64,000 nucleotides of DNA, taken from Candidatus Saccharimonadota bacterium (GTDB lineage: Bacteria > Patescibacteriota > Saccharimonadia > Saccharimonadales > Saccharimonadaceae). Location: assembly GCA_030445265.1 (NCBI GenBank), contig JAUCSC010000001.1, positions 62,001 to 126,000 on the forward strand, in the 5' to 3' direction. Shown one piece after another: positions 32,908 through 39,737 of this stretch. The notes under the pieces are model-generated. The model worked only from the letters and a program-made list of their open reading frames with translations. It made no database searches and had not been told where the DNA came from. The first letter of the stretch is position 1, and the number at the start of each line of letters is the position of its first letter. The translations under genes and the position numbers were made by a program.

Positions 32908-33230
32908 GATGCCGAGCGGAGTTGTACGCGTGTGCAATTTCGTTCGCATTAGGGTCACGAATGAACCTTATTACAACCAACGATAGGGGTAGGATCTGGT
33001 CACGTTCCGCGACCCCGCAACTTCACGATTGAAAAACCAGTTTTCATCGGAAGATTTCCTTGCAGACTGCCACCGGCAGTCCTCACCTCCGACCTTGCAA
33101 GGTCGTATATTCAACCAGACTCATAACCAAGAAAAAATCCCTATCTGTCGATAAGGATTCTTTCTTGGTTGTCCTAGCGCATGCCAAAACCAACCCCGTT
33201 ATCGGGGGGACGGGGTCTACCGCTCGCTCT
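32908..33230. other. hairpin-dense region
   Basis: Within 320 nt there are a GACTGCC-ACC-GGCAGTC hairpin (33065-33081), a perfect palindrome GACCTTGCAAGGTC (33091-33104), a long hairpin (33125-33140 with 33155-33170, 15 of 16 bp paired, plus an inner TATC/GATA) and CCCC-GTTATC-GGGG (about 33194-33207). GGGGTAGGAT occurs twice (32901 and 32986). An ORF (33060-33269 part) crosses it but has no coding character. It may be a recombination site, a structured RNA or a degraded mobile element. Confidence 0.45.
33125..33170. repeat. long inverted repeat
   Basis: Arms AACCAAGAAAAAATCC and GGATTCTTTCTTGGTT (one mismatch) with an inner 4-bp TATC/GATA and a 4-nt loop: a stem of about 20 bp, by far the strongest hairpin of the region. 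No T-run follows, so it is not a normal terminator. Confidence 0.7.
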
Positions 33231-33416
33231 CGCGTAAATCCGCCAACGAAGGCTCGACTTACCTCATCGATGCGCGACCGCATCGTCGTTCTGTACGTCA
33301 CCGGCATGAGCACTCGTGCCGTGGCTAAGGAAGTTGGTGTCGCGAAGTCGAGCGTGCTTCGGGTCCTCAATACGGCCGGTATCACGCTACGGCCGCCGGG
33401 AGGTCGCAACTACTAA
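33208..33416 (+). repeat. copy 2 of the recombinase-type HTH repeat
   Basis: Direct-repeat partner of 31894-32101. See the CDS call at 33270 for its coding content. Confidence 0.65.
33270..33416 (+). CDS. helix-turn-helix fragment (recombinase/transposase tail)
   Basis: 48 residues from ATG 33270: MRDRIVVLYVTGMSTRAVAK... RPPGGRNY. The HTH is STRAVAKEVGVAKSSVLRVL, preceded in frame by PPTKARLTSS, a common linker in serine-recombinase C-termini. A longer frame starts at 33060, but its first 70 codons run through the hairpin region and look non-coding. Probably a remnant of a larger recombinase, or a small stand-alone DNA binder that was duplicated. Confidence 0.45.
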   Translation: MRDRIVVLYVTGMSTRAVAKEVGVAKSSVLRVLNTAGITLRPPGGRNY

Positions 33417-33430
33417 CTAATGAGTCGCTA

Positions 33431-34459
33431 TTAGCTAAGCAGCTTGAGCTTCTCAAACACTTCGCTGTAGGTAAGGACAACTGTGTGACGCCTATCTTTG
33501 CGGTTTAATTCAAAGGATCGGCGCTTAACTGGCATATTAAGTTCGTCTGAGTTACCGACAATCACGTATGTAGGTATGTTAACCGCATCGAAGTCTTCAA
33601 AATCTTCTGTTGCTGCGCGAAGGTTCTTAAGTAGCTCGTACTTGTAGTTTTGAACCTGGACAATTGCACCGCTCAATTCATGTGATGGTGGGTACAGACT
33701 TCTGTACTCCGGACCCAGGAGGGCAGTTAGGGGAGTCTTTAGTTCCACGAGTGCCGTGTTCATGGTTTGTCGGTTGACGAGTCCATAGTCGACTGTTTTG
33801 CCACCTTTAGCGGTAGCATTCGTACCCCCTACGTACATCTTCGACTTGAGGATTACAATTGGCTCGGCAAACAAAAGCGTCAAGATCCAAGGACGACTAG
33901 AGAAGAATTTTTGCCACGCTTCCTCGCTTGCGTCGGTTTTGTGTGTCTCCCAATATTTTATTGCCTCCCGAATACGCGCCTGTAGTACCAGGTCATTTAA
34001 GCGTAATCCTATGTCTGCGCCAAGCCGCCCAAGCTCTGTAATAAGCTCCTCGTTGGTAGTAGTCTCGACTAGTCTCTTCAAGATCGGGGCGATCTCTGTC
34101 TTCGTAGGAACGTAGGTTGTATTGGTTGCGCCTTCATTGACTTGTTTGGCAATTTCTTTGATCTGCATTAGACCTTCGACTAGTTTTGACACCGCGTCGG
34201 TCGAAAGGTCAAGTTGATATCCTTCTCCAGCCTTGAGCTTGGATAGTGATTGATCAGCGATGGTTACTTTTTCCCACTCATCTGCCTTGCGCTTACGCTG
34301 ATACACGAAGGTACCTCTTACGGCGCCATTCTTATCTGCATTATCATGGATAAGAGGAAGGAACACGAGTCGGCGAGTATTATCGCCGGAGACTGATAAC
34401 AAGATCGGATCTACCTCCGACACACCTCTTGATACCGATTGGACATGAACCGACTCCAT
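33431..34459 (-). CDS. Shedu-type (DUF4263) antiphage nuclease SduA
   Basis: 342 residues. The C-terminal half is a DUF4263 domain: EEAWQKFFSSRPWIL entry motif, VDYGLVN with the metal-binding Asp (about 224), ALVELKTP with the E-x-K of the PD-(D/E)xK nuclease core (Glu239, Lys241), the SGAIVQVQNYKYEL helix and the ELNRKDRRHTVVLTYSEVF end. The N-terminal half (about 1-150) is a separate sensing or assembly region. Shedu acts alone against phage by nicking DNA after activation. The start at 34459 was preferred (GTGGAGGA upstream); an ATG at 34522 would add 21 residues. Confidence 0.85.
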   Translation of the reverse strand: MESVHVQSVSRGVSEVDPILLSVSGDNTRRLVFLPLIHDNADKNGAVRGTFVYQRKRKADEWEKVTIADQSLSKLKAGEGYQLDLSTDAVSKLVEGLMQIKEIAKQVNEGATNTTYVPTKTEIAPILKRLVETTTNEELITELGRLGADIGLRLNDLVLQARIREAIKYWETHKTDASEEAWQKFFSSRPWILTLLFAEPIVILKSKMYVGGTNATAKGGKTVDYGLVNRQTMNTALVELKTPLTALLGPEYRSLYPPSHELSGAIVQVQNYKYELLKNLRAATEDFEDFDAVNIPTYVIVGNSDELNMPVKRRSFELNRKDRRHTVVLTYSEVFEKLKLLS

Positions 34460-34522
34460 ATACTGATGATTATCCTCCACGTTTGAAATATTGCAAAGGC
34501 TAGTGCGGTGCCTAGGGAACAT

Positions 34523-34725
34523 CGGAAAAGCATCCAGTAAGATTGGAGGGTGAGTAAAGGCACTATAACGGACGATGTTCTGATCGCTTTAGCGCCCCGA
34601 CTGGACCTTGTTAGAACCAGAACCTAGGGGTGGAACAGCGGCGCAATACCATAGCGACGTTTACAACGTTGGACCTTGTGAATATAATTGCAGCGAAACG
34701 TGCATGTGCACGTAACAGGGGTAAC
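34523..34725. other. 203-nt spacer without a gene
   Basis: Only an inverted repeat ACGTGCA-TG-TGCACGT (about 34700-34715) was noticed. No ORF of note, no promoter assigned. It separates the Shedu gene from the initiator tRNA. Confidence 0.3.
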
Positions 34726-34756
34726 AAAAAATCTCGGAGCAAAATGTTCCGAGATT
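34726..34756 (-). terminator. terminator of the initiator tRNA
   Basis: Minus strand: AATCTCGGA / TCCGAGATT stem with a 9-nt loop, then TTTTTG. It ends the tRNA transcript 16 nt after the CCA. Confidence 0.85.
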
Positions 34757-34771
34757 CTTAAGAATTTCTCA

Positions 34772-34849
34772 TGGTTGCGGGGGTAGGATTTGAACCTACG
34801 ACCTTGTGGTTATGAGCCACACGAGCTGACCAGACTGCTCCACCCCGCG
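34772..34849 (-). tRNA. initiator tRNA-fMet (CAU)
   Basis: 78 nt with encoded CCA. Initiator marks: C1-A72 mismatch (CGCGGGG against CCCCGCA), A11-U24 in the D stem (GAGC/GCTC). The anticodon stem is TGTGG/CCACA: the usual three G-C pairs next to the loop are reduced to two, with U29-A41 in place of G29-C41. Confidence 0.93.
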
Positions 34850-34959
34850 GCGCACGTACTATCTTAACAGATAGAGGGGACTTATTCAACCCGTAAAAAG
34901 GGCTTTACAGCTTATGCTTGTGGGGCGTATGATTCGAATATCAATCATAGGAGGGGATC

Positions 34960-35148
34960 ATGCCAGGCGAGATCATATCATTTGTAACCGATACGGAGCA
35001 AAAAGCAGAGACGAGACGGGCTGATATGTTAACGACACCAGGTCTAGCGTTTGACCGACTCTTGCCACGATTTCCCTTTTTAAAAACGGCCGAGCTTGCT
35101 CGTGCCGCATTACAATCACTTCGTCTTGATGAACAAATTGAAAGCTAG
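34960..35148 (+). CDS. 62-residue hypothetical protein
   Basis: MPGEIISFVTDTEQKAETRRAD... with a hydrophobic-basic centre (FDRLLPRFPFLKTAELARAAL). AGGAGG stands 6 nt before the ATG; TTTACA-18 bp-TATGAT forms the promoter. Soluble, unknown family. The SD is strong, which supports expression. Confidence 0.6.
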   Translation: MPGEIISFVTDTEQKAETRRADMLTTPGLAFDRLLPRFPFLKTAELARAALQSLRLDEQIES

Positions 35149-35154
35149 GTGAGT

Positions 35155-35187
35155 TGGGTGGGAGTCGGCGATGAAGCCTTCTCCCAC
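35155..35187 (-). terminator. GC-rich hairpin after the 35217 gene
   Basis: GGTGGGAG-TC-GGC ... GCC-TT-CTCCCACC: 8 + 3 bp around a 6-nt loop, without a T-run. It lies at the 3' side of the minus-strand GC-rich gene; the second GC-rich gene (56172) has a like hairpin in the same place. Confidence 0.55.
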
Positions 35188-35216
35188 CTGAGTGAACCCA
35201 TCCGTGAGTGCTCGAC

Positions 35217-35507
35217 TCATCTCCCGGTTTGTTGCTGGAGACGATCGCGTCGCCGTTGCTCCTTCTGGATCTCCTTGTTCAGGAACCAGTAGATGAAGCA
35301 GCCCATGGCAATTGCTGCCCCGAGAAGTGCTCCGATGACTGGGCCACCGAAGAAGCTCCCGATGAGGGCGCCGACTGCTGCACCAGCTCCCATGTAGAAC
35401 ACGGGGATGATGAGAAGCGGCAAGCCGGCAACTGCCGAGGCGAGGACGATGATCAAAAAGATGATCAACACCCCAATCAGGGTTACTTGTAAATCTGTTG
35501 ACATCAT
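35217..35507 (-). CDS. small glycine-rich membrane protein, foreign codon use
   Basis: 96 residues: two or three Gly/Ala-rich membrane helices (about 8-40 and 42-72) and a basic, Gln-rich tail (NKEIQKEQRRRDRLQQQ). Third codon positions are mostly C or G (ATC, CTC, GCC, AAG, GAG), unlike the neighbours. GAAGGG is the SD; the promoter is TTGACA-17-TAAAAT. This design recurs at 56172. Function unknown; likely acquired by transfer. Confidence 0.65.
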   Translation of the reverse strand: MMSTDLQVTLIGVLIIFLIIVLASAVAGLPLLIIPVFYMGAGAAVGALIGSFFGGPVIGALLGAAIAMGCFIYWFLNKEIQKEQRRRDRLQQQTGR

Positions 35508-35547
35508 TGTCTACCACCCTTCAAGCGAAAGAACAGATTACCGTATC

Positions 35548-35576
35548 ATTTTACCATAATTTATAACATATGTCAA
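35548..35576 (-). promoter_or_regulatory. promoter of the 35217 gene
   Basis: Minus strand: TTGACA (35576-35571), 17 bp, TAAAAT (35553-35548). An SD-bearing leader of about 30-35 nt follows. Confidence 0.7.
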
Positions 35577-35577
35577 A

Positions 35578-36951
35578 TTAGATGAGGCGGTTGGCAGCGA
35601 CGCGGATAGCTTCGCTCCAGCTCAGAAATGCATGGGGAGTGGCCGCTAGTTGTTCGGCGGTAAGGTTATATTTGACCGCCAGGCCGATCTCGTGGATCAT
35701 CTCACCGGCACTTGGTGCGGCGATCGTACCACCAAGTAGCACGCCCTTTTTATCGGTAATGAGCTTGACGAAGCCGTTACGGAAGTCTGACGTGTTGCTG
35801 CGAGCGATGATGTTAAGCGGCGCGATCGCCTTATTGATGGACAGATCGCGGCGAATGCAGTCGTCTTCACTGAGGCCAACGTGAGCGATCTCCGGTGTGG
35901 TCGAGATGATGCCTGGCATGGCGGTGTAGTCAGGGACGATTTTGCCCCGGTGCAAAATATTGTGAACGGCAACTTGGCTTTCCAGTAAGGCAGAGTGAGT
36001 ATATCGCTGCCGGCCGAGGACGTCACCAGCTGCGTAGATATGTTTGGCAGTGGTTTGCAGGTGATCATTGACGTCAACACCTTTTGGCGTGTATTTCACA
36101 GAGGCATTTTCAAGGCCAAGGTCAAGTTCCGGTTCACGGCCAGCGGCGATTAAGACTTCTTCGACTTTGATACTTTTTTCGACACCGCCGCGGGTGTAAA
36201 GGACGGTCTTGGTGATACCTTCCTTGACGACCGAGAGAACCCGCGAATGGGTGAGTACAGAGACGCCTTTTTGCTCCTCGAGCGTTTTTTCAATCAACTC
36301 CCCTACTTCCTCATCAAGCTTCGGCAGCAGGCGACCGGCTTTTTCAGCGATGTAGACACGAGTACCAAAGGTAGCCATCAGCTGGGCAAACTCAACGCCG
36401 TGACTGCCGCCGCCGATAATAAACAGGCTCTTTGGCGGGCGGATGAGATCAAGCAGCGTGCGGGGAGTCTGAAAACCAGCATCATCCAGGCCCTGGATGT
36501 TCGGCGTAGTCCATGATGAGCCAGTTGCTATCAGGAAGCTCGCCGATGATAGATGGCGACGATTAACCGTAATTTCATTTGGTGAAAGGAAATGCGCACT
36601 GCCATTAAAAGCACTAATGCCGTGGCTTTCATAATAACGGCGGTTGTTGCCAGCACCAGTGCGCTGGACAGCCAAGTTTTTCCAGTTGCGGACAAGGGGA
36701 TAGTTATACCCCATCATTGAACCGCGAAGACCAAACTTCTCTCCATGCTTGGCCTCGTCGTAGAGGCGAGCCGCATGAATCAAGGCTTTTGTCGGTACAT
36801 CGCTCCAGTTTGGTGAGTCGCCACCAAAGGTTTCAGCCTCGACGATAGCGACGCGCTTGCCTTCTCGGGCCGCAATAGTCGCCGCCGCGCTTCCGCCAGC
36901 ACCGCTGCCGATGACGATGAGGTCAAAATCAAAGTTGGATGATTGTGCCAT
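35578..36951 (-). CDS. pyridine nucleotide-disulfide-type flavoprotein without the redox Cys pair
   Basis: 457 residues of the lipoamide dehydrogenase / mercuric reductase family: FAD motif VIGSGAGGSAAATIA (12-26), NAD(P) motif FIIGGGSHGVEFAQLM (about 173-188), second FAD motif IYAAGDV, and the dimerisation domain with the His-Glu pair in TPHAFLSWSEAI. The segment that should read GGTCxNxGCxPTK is GGDSPNWSDVPTK: both catalytic Cys are replaced (Ser46, Asp51). It therefore cannot use the disulfide mechanism; a transhydrogenase- or oxidase-like reaction is possible. Third gene of an operon with an ATP-cone protein and a membrane protein. Confidence 0.88.
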   Translation of the reverse strand: MAQSSNFDFDLIVIGSGAGGSAAATIAAREGKRVAIVEAETFGGDSPNWSDVPTKALIHAARLYDEAKHGEKFGLRGSMMGYNYPLVRNWKNLAVQRTGAGNNRRYYESHGISAFNGSAHFLSPNEITVNRRHLSSASFLIATGSSWTTPNIQGLDDAGFQTPRTLLDLIRPPKSLFIIGGGSHGVEFAQLMATFGTRVYIAEKAGRLLPKLDEEVGELIEKTLEEQKGVSVLTHSRVLSVVKEGITKTVLYTRGGVEKSIKVEEVLIAAGREPELDLGLENASVKYTPKGVDVNDHLQTTAKHIYAAGDVLGRQRYTHSALLESQVAVHNILHRGKIVPDYTAMPGIISTTPEIAHVGLSEDDCIRRDLSINKAIAPLNIIARSNTSDFRNGFVKLITDKKGVLLGGTIAAPSAGEMIHEIGLAVKYNLTAEQLAATPHAFLSWSEAIRVAANRLI

Positions 36952-36959
36952 AAGCCCCC

Positions 36960-37247
36960 TTACAAGGTCACTCGATGTTGTTGATAAAGATAGGCCGCGT
37001 CGGGATGGTGGGCTTCAAGGTGGCGGCCAGCAACGAGGCGCAGGTCACGACTTGTCACTTCCGGTTTGCTCTCGAGCCATTCAATCACCTTTTTGCAAAC
37101 GTTCTTGGCGATTGATTCGGCTTGACCGATCGGGCTACGGACGCTGAGACAGGCAGCGACGAGGCTAGCTTCAAGCTTAGATTGCGAGAAGGACTCTGTT
37201 GGTCGTTGACCTTCACGTTTGATGACATCACTGAGGACACTTGCCAT
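36960..37247 (-). CDS. stand-alone ATP-cone-like protein
   Basis: 95 residues: VIKREGQRPTESFSQSKLEASL, a run of helices (IGQAESIAKNVCKKVIEWLE), then VTSRDLRLVAGRHLEAHHPDAAYLYQQHRV. The order matches the ATP-cone, the nucleotide-binding regulatory module of ribonucleotide reductases and NrdR. Here it stands alone, with no reductase or zinc ribbon attached, between a membrane gene (1 nt away) and the Cys-less flavoprotein (8 nt). It could sense ATP/dATP for that pair. Assignment by pattern. Confidence 0.65.
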   Translation of the reverse strand: MASVLSDVIKREGQRPTESFSQSKLEASLVAACLSVRSPIGQAESIAKNVCKKVIEWLESKPEVTSRDLRLVAGRHLEAHHPDAAYLYQQHRVTL

Positions 37248-37248
37248 C

Positions 37249-37962
37249 CTACATTCCTCCTACGGCGGTTGATAAGACCTTGCTGACGTATACGAAGATG
37301 CCGAGGATCAAGAGGCCACTGCCGGCGGCAAACTGCAGAAAACGTTTGTTCGACTCGCGCCACTTCTGGATGCCGCTTAGGGCATGGCCACTGCCGATGA
37401 GGACCCAGACGATGATGAGGGATAGGCTAGCGATGACCGTATAGACCGCGATGCCGATCAGCTGCCAGAGCGCCGGGAGTTCGACGAGCACCAGGGCACT
37501 GACAAGCAGCGGTGCAATGATAAAGAGCAGTTCCGCGATAACACTCGTTAAGCCCAGGCTGAAAGCTTCGGCGGGATGCGTCGTTGCTTTGGTCCGGTCA
37601 CTAAGGAACCGCGCGGTACCTCTCGGCAGCCAGAGTGATGTCCCCTGCTCTCTTCTGTAGTAAAAAATCCATACGGCAATGCCGACACCTGATAGTAGTC
37701 CGCAGGCCACAGCCCAGACAACCAGCGGTACCTCGGTCTCATAGACTGAAATGACAACGAGAGCGACAAAAGACAATAGCAGCAGTGTCATGACAGCAGC
37801 ACCGATGACGAAGCTGGTAGTGAGACTAAGCAAATTCTTAAGTGGCCGCTTCGACCCGATCGAATGACTCGAAAGAAGCGTCAAGACACTCACGCTCAGT
37901 TGAAAGCTGGCGTGAAGGAGAGCGGCGAAGGCCACGATAGCGAGGGAGGTAGGGATATCCAT
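37249..37962 (-). CDS. six-helix membrane protein (LysE/DsbD-like layout)
   Basis: 237 residues. Helices at about 5-28, 45-72, 75-98, then a basic loop (about 100-130), 135-160, 162-190 and 213-232. The 3 + 3 layout with a Gly/Ser-rich first helix resembles LysE/CcdA-type exporters or electron carriers, but the paired Cys of CcdA/DsbD are missing. It leads the operon with the ATP-cone and flavoprotein genes, which suggests a membrane redox or export role. Confidence 0.6.
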   Translation of the reverse strand: MDIPTSLAIVAFAALLHASFQLSVSVLTLLSSHSIGSKRPLKNLLSLTTSFVIGAAVMTLLLLSFVALVVISVYETEVPLVVWAVACGLLSGVGIAVWIFYYRREQGTSLWLPRGTARFLSDRTKATTHPAEAFSLGLTSVIAELLFIIAPLLVSALVLVELPALWQLIGIAVYTVIASLSLIIVWVLIGSGHALSGIQKWRESNKRFLQFAAGSGLLILGIFVYVSKVLSTAVGGM

Positions 37963-38124
37963 ATTGTTTATTTTTTGTTAACCTCTATGGCTATTTATAG
38001 CATAAGCACCTCCTCTGAGTCAAAAGATTAAACATAGTTATAAAAAGGTATTGCTATTTAATAAAGTTTATGCTAATATAACGTTATAAGAAACTAAAAC
38101 AAAAAGAAAGCAAACACCAACATC

Positions 38125-38271
38125 ATGGAAACCACCCAAAGCAACATCGAACCAGTCACAATGAGCGACGTCTTAGCACTTGCCAGCTGGGAACGAGAAC
38201 GTAGTAGTGATGAACTACTTAGCTTTATTAGCCGCCGCGAAGCCGTTGTCTCAAGCCTCGTCGAAGAATAA
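38125..38271 (+). CDS. 48-residue acidic peptide
   Basis: METTQSNIEPVTMSDVLALA... LVSSLVEE, soluble and helical. Extended -10 TGCTAATAT is near 38071; no clear SD (AAAGAAAG only). An alternative gene on the minus strand covers the same bases, but its start lacks a promoter. Real but uncertain. Confidence 0.4.
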   Translation: METTQSNIEPVTMSDVLALASWERERSSDELLSFISRREAVVSSLVEE

Positions 38272-38319
38272 TCTCCGTTGTCCACGCACCTTTACAACTA
38301 GTCGGTATAATAAGAGGGC

Positions 38320-39054
38320 ATGTTGATTCAGCCCCTCCAACTTAGCCGTCACCGCGTCGTCGTCACGTCCTCGCTAAATATCAGTCGTCCATCGATTCTA
38401 CTCGTCCATGGTATTGGTGTGTCGAGCCGATACTTCACGCGACTGGTCAACGCTTTGGTGCCGTACTATGACGTTCACGCCGTTGACTTACCGGGCTATG
38501 GCAAAGCACCGACTCCCCCACGGCCGTTATCAATTGAAGAGCTCGCGGATTTAGTCCACGAGGTCTGTGATCGATTACAGCTGAAAACGCCGACACTCAT
38601 CGGCCAGTCCATGGGTTGCCAGATCGTTGCCAACCTAGCGCATCGGAAGCCCGAGGTTATGAGCCGCTTGATATTGCTTGGGCCGACGGTCAATAAGGCT
38701 GAGCGGCATCTGCTCATTCAAGCATGGCATTTATGCCAAGACACGTTCCACGAACCGCTCAGTGTCAACCGGATTGTTATCGCTGATTACTTACGAATGG
38801 GCTTCCGCCGCTATCTGCAGACGTCACGATCGATGATAGCGGACCGTATTGAAGATGCGCTGGCAGATAATCCCGTGCCGACGCTTGTCATGAGCGGCTC
38901 GCGCGATAAGATCGTCCCAAAAGAGTGGGGAGTGTACCTCGCTGAGCTGCCGCAAATAGGCGAGTATGCGCTCATAGACGGGGCGCCGCATTTATTGCAG
39001 TGGACTCATACTGATGAGGTGGCGCGCAGATGCCGCGAATTCATCGAAAGTTAA
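38320..39054 (+). CDS. alpha/beta hydrolase
   Basis: 244 residues. Oxyanion strand LLVHGIGVSSRYF (about 26-38), nucleophile elbow GQSMG (Ser about 102), acid in SGSRDKIVP (Asp about 196), His in GAPHLLQW (about 223). The cap resembles that of haloalkane dehalogenase/esterase types. Substrate unknown. TATAAT (38306-38311) is 8 nt before the ATG. The next hydrolase starts 25 bp before this gene ends, so the two are coupled. Confidence 0.88.
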   Translation: MLIQPLQLSRHRVVVTSSLNISRPSILLVHGIGVSSRYFTRLVNALVPYYDVHAVDLPGYGKAPTPPRPLSIEELADLVHEVCDRLQLKTPTLIGQSMGCQIVANLAHRKPEVMSRLILLGPTVNKAERHLLIQAWHLCQDTFHEPLSVNRIVIADYLRMGFRRYLQTSRSMIADRIEDALADNPVPTLVMSGSRDKIVPKEWGVYLAELPQIGEYALIDGAPHLLQWTHTDEVARRCREFIES

Positions 39055-39737
39055 CCAGGCTCGCTCGGCGTAGCTTGGACTGGTCACTTGATTATCAGTA
39101 TGTGGCGTGGCGGCAATTAGTAGGCTTCCTGCGCCCGACGAAGCTGGTCAAGCAGGGGAAAGGTGAGCGGGAAGTATCGGTCCTGCTTATTCCTGGCGTC
39201 TATGAAAGCTGGCAATTTATGCGACCGATTGCTGATGTATGCACGGAGGCTGGCTACGACGTGCACGTTGTCGATCAGCTGGGGTATAACCGCGGATCTA
39301 TTGAAGCAATGAGCGAGGTCGTGCGTCGTTATATCACGGAGCAGGGGCTAAAGCGCTGTGTCATCGTGGCGCATAGTAAGGGCGGGCTGATTGGGAAGTA
39401 TCTCCTGGCGCAGCAAAATGAAGGCGGGGAGATCAGGGGATTAATTGCTATCAACTCCCCCTTCGCTGGCTCCATTTACGCGTACCTGATGCCCGTCAAA
39501 AGTCTGCGTATCTTCCTCCCCCACTCCCCGCTTATCGCTCGCCTCGCCGCAAACCGCGAAGTCAATGATCGAATCATTTCAATCTATAGTTCGTTTGATC
39601 CGCACATCCCAGGAGGAAGTTACTTAGAAGGGGCCCAAAATATCGAGCTATCAATCAGCGGTCATTTCAAGCCCGTCAATGACAAGGCCGTACACCAGGC
39701 GGTCATCGAAGGCATTAAGAAGTTGTCGGCGAATTAA
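39030..39737 (+). CDS. alpha/beta hydrolase (lipase-like)
   Basis: 235 residues. VLLIPGVYESWQFM (oxyanion strand), AHSKGG with the Ser nucleophile (about 116), Asp in IYSSFDPHIP (about 192) and His in SGHFKPVND. The fold is closest to PGAP1/lipase-type hydrolases acting on acylated or bulky lipids. The first 35 residues are basic. Overlaps the upstream hydrolase by 25 bp in another frame; the pair may work on one lipid substrate. Confidence 0.85.
   Translation: MPRIHRKLTRLARRSLDWSLDYQYVAWRQLVGFLRPTKLVKQGKGEREVSVLLIPGVYESWQFMRPIADVCTEAGYDVHVVDQLGYNRGSIEAMSEVVRRYITEQGLKRCVIVAHSKGGLIGKYLLAQQNEGGEIRGLIAINSPFAGSIYAYLMPVKSLRIFLPHSPLIARLAANREVNDRIISIYSSFDPHIPGGSYLEGAQNIELSISGHFKPVNDKAVHQAVIEGIKKLSAN

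Noticed and set aside
32901-34789. GGGGTAGGAT three times (32901, 32986, 34780 in the tRNA T arm), as possible att sites of an island
   Set aside because: Only 10 nt are shared and the copies do not include the tRNA 3' end, as a true att duplicate would; kept only as a note.
38094-38285. minus-strand frame of 63 residues
   Set aside because: No promoter or SD; the plus-strand 48-codon ORF fits better.
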